A DNA stretch of 64,000 nucleotides. Origin: Dactylis glomerata (lineage: Eukaryota > Streptophyta > Magnoliopsida > Poales > Poaceae). The position numbers were made by a program, and so were the translations under genes. The stretch is from assembly GCA_007115705.1 (NCBI GenBank), contig QXEO01000548.1, forward strand, positions 10,342,139-10,406,138, written 5' to 3'. The notes beneath the pieces were generated by a model. It worked only from the letters and a program-made list of their open reading frames with translations, ran no database searches and was not told where the DNA came from. Positions 62,961 to 64,000 of the stretch are shown in pieces; within the stretch, counting starts at the first letter, position 1, and every line of letters begins with the position of its first letter.

Positions 62961-64000
62961 TCAAGCCACACTCCTTGAATCGATGATATTTAGCTCATTC
63001 CTCAAATATCCAAATCTTGCTTCATCAAGAGGCTTCGTGAATATATCGGCAAGTTGATCCTTGGTGCAAACATAAGCAAGCTCAATATCACCACGGGCAA
63101 CATGATCTCTAATGAAATGATTCCGGATCTCAATATGCTTGGTTCTTGAATGTTGCACCGGATTATAGGCGATATTGATAGCACTTTCATTGTCACATAA
63201 AAGAGGCACTTTGTCACAATTGACACCGTATTCCTTCAAAGTTTGCCTCATCCATAACAATTGAGTGCATCCAGTTGCGGCGGCAATGTATTCGGCTTCG
63301 GCGGTGGAGAGAGATATGCAATTTTGCTTCTTAGAAGACCAACACACCAAAGACCTACCAAGAAATTGGCAAGCTCCGGAGGTTGATTTCCTATCATCCT
63401 TGTCACCGGCCCAATCCGAATCCGTGAAGCCACAAAGAGAGAAATCCGAGCCTTTGGGATACCAAAGCCCATAAGTTGGGGTATGAACCAAATATCGAAA
63501 GATTATCTTAACCGCCATAAGGTGGCTTTCTTTAGGAGCGGCTTGATACCTTGCACACACACCTACACTTAACACAATATCGGGTCTAGATGCGCAAAGG
63601 TAAAGCAAAGAGCCGATCATAGAATGGTATACCTTTTGATCCACATCTTTACCATTGGGATCAAGTTCAAGATGACATTTTGTGGCCATTGGTGTGGCGG
63701 CCCCGTTTAGTTCCTTCATCTTGAACCTCTTGAGCATGTCTTGGACATATTTTGCTTGATTAATGAAAGTCCCTTCTTTCAATTGCTTGATTTCAAAACC
63801 AAGAAAGAACTTCATTTCGCCCATCATAGACATCTCGAACCTATCGGTCATAAGCTTTGCAAATTCATCATTAAAAGCTTTGTTAGTTGAGCCAAAGATA
63901 ATATCATCAACATATAGTTGGCATACGAAAAGCTCCCCATTGACCCTCTTAGTAAAAAGAGTGGGATCGATTTGCCCAACTTCAAACCCACGGTCTAACA
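62961..64000 (-). CDS. Sirevirus C pol, RT end and RNase H (partial)
   Basis: The open frame runs in from the window edge. RT motifs are DPTLFTKRVNGELF and YVDDIIFGS (63905-63920), then MSMMGEMKFFLGFEIKQ. RNase H has DSDWAGDKDDRKSTSGACQF, STAEAEYIAA, CDNESAINIAYNP and the end QLADIFTKPLDEARF. The stop is at 62961. It is uninterrupted over 346 codons and closely similar to element A pol, so C is probably young. Confidence 0.92.
   Translation of the reverse strand, partial: LDRGFEVGQIDPTLFTKRVNGELFVCQLYVDDIIFGSTNKAFNDEFAKLMTDRFEMSMMGEMKFFLGFEIKQLKEGTFINQAKYVQDMLKRFKMKELNGAATPMATKCHLELDPNGKDVDQKVYHSMIGSLLYLCASRPDIVLSVGVCARYQAAPKESHLMAVKIIFRYLVHTPTYGLWYPKGSDFSLCGFTDSDWAGDKDDRKSTSGACQFLGRSLVCWSSKKQNCISLSTAEAEYIAAATGCTQLLWMRQTLKEYGVNCDKVPLLCDNESAINIAYNPVQHSRTKHIEIRNHFIRDHVARGDIELAYVCTKDQLADIFTKPLDEARFGYLRNELNIIDSRSVA

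Larger units (their letters stand above)
58575..64000 (-). mobile_element. Sirevirus C, 3' half (rest beyond the window)
   Basis: On the minus strand: RT/RNase H part of pol (64000-62961), post-pol PPT-like motif (62901-62892), third gene with its own promoter (62346-60296), a second PPT-like motif (60246-60233), the LTR-adjacent polypurine tract (59780-59767) and the LTR (59766-58575). ATAAT at 58570-58574 is the presumed target copy. It lies in gag of element D. Confidence 0.9.

Noticed and set aside
1..64000. CRISPR arrays, bacterial operons, tRNA or rRNA genes, phage features
   Set aside because: The sequence is plant nuclear DNA made of transposable elements. tRNA-complementary PBS sites are present, but no cloverleaf gene or spacer-repeat array was seen.

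Overview
The window is repeat-dense, gene-poor nuclear DNA of a large-genome grass. Wheat, barley, rye or a relative (Triticeae) is most likely. This rests on a Sirevirus-type copia element with a large gag, a non-autonomous element with 4.5 kb LTRs of the LARD/Sukkula type, Athila-lineage gypsy LTRs starting TGATACGTC, a Tat-lineage gypsy element with two RNase H domains, and CACTA transposons with subterminal TTTAGTCCCGG or ACCCGTAGCGCA hairpins. No intact ordinary host gene, tRNA, rRNA or CRISPR array was seen.

The layout is a nest of insertions. Left half, 1-34939: a Sirevirus on the minus strand (element A) has LTR 33556-34939, PBS 33542-33553, gag 33497 to 18503, pol 18492 to 8520 and a spliced third gene 7785-5836. 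Three insertions break it. A CACTA with an intact transposase gene ends at 5762. A second CACTA without transposase (8792-15332, target duplication AAT) sits in the RNase H domain. A complete LARD (20676-32917, target duplication TATCC) sits in gag. If the inserts and one target copy are removed, gag and pol each read through in frame, so A was hit while its reading frames were open.

Right half, 34940-64000: the single LTR of A is preceded by the 3' end of another Sirevirus (B). B is interrupted at 35858 by an Athila-type gypsy (E). E is interrupted at 44132 by a smaller non-autonomous relative (F). F is interrupted inside its 3' LTR at 50714 by a Tat-lineage gypsy (D, minus strand). D is interrupted inside gag at 58575 by a third Sirevirus (C, minus strand). 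The other halves of B, E, F, D and C lie beyond 64000, so their right-hand target duplications cannot be checked here.

The strongest biology is accessory coding capacity. (1) Between the integrase and 3' LTR of D, on the opposite strand, lies an uninterrupted 187-codon gene (52090-52653) with two AT-hooks and a B3 DNA-binding domain. It has its own CCAAT box, G-box, TATA box and telobox-bearing leader, while D's own polyprotein carries five in-frame stops and a frameshift. (2) The third gene of Sireviruses A and C has the same architecture in both: a 10-nt first coding exon, one intron of 381 or 354 bp, and a roughly 500-residue second exon. In C a TATA box lies directly upstream. (3) Each Sirevirus family carries its own 13-bp palindrome (CCGGAGTCTCCGG in A, CCGGATTATCCGG in C) in matching places: upstream of the LTR TATA box, upstream of the third gene and in its intron. 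In A it is also inside gag and pol codons. (4) The LARD has two open frames and an internal TATA box, and the second CACTA carries a candidate three-exon gene.
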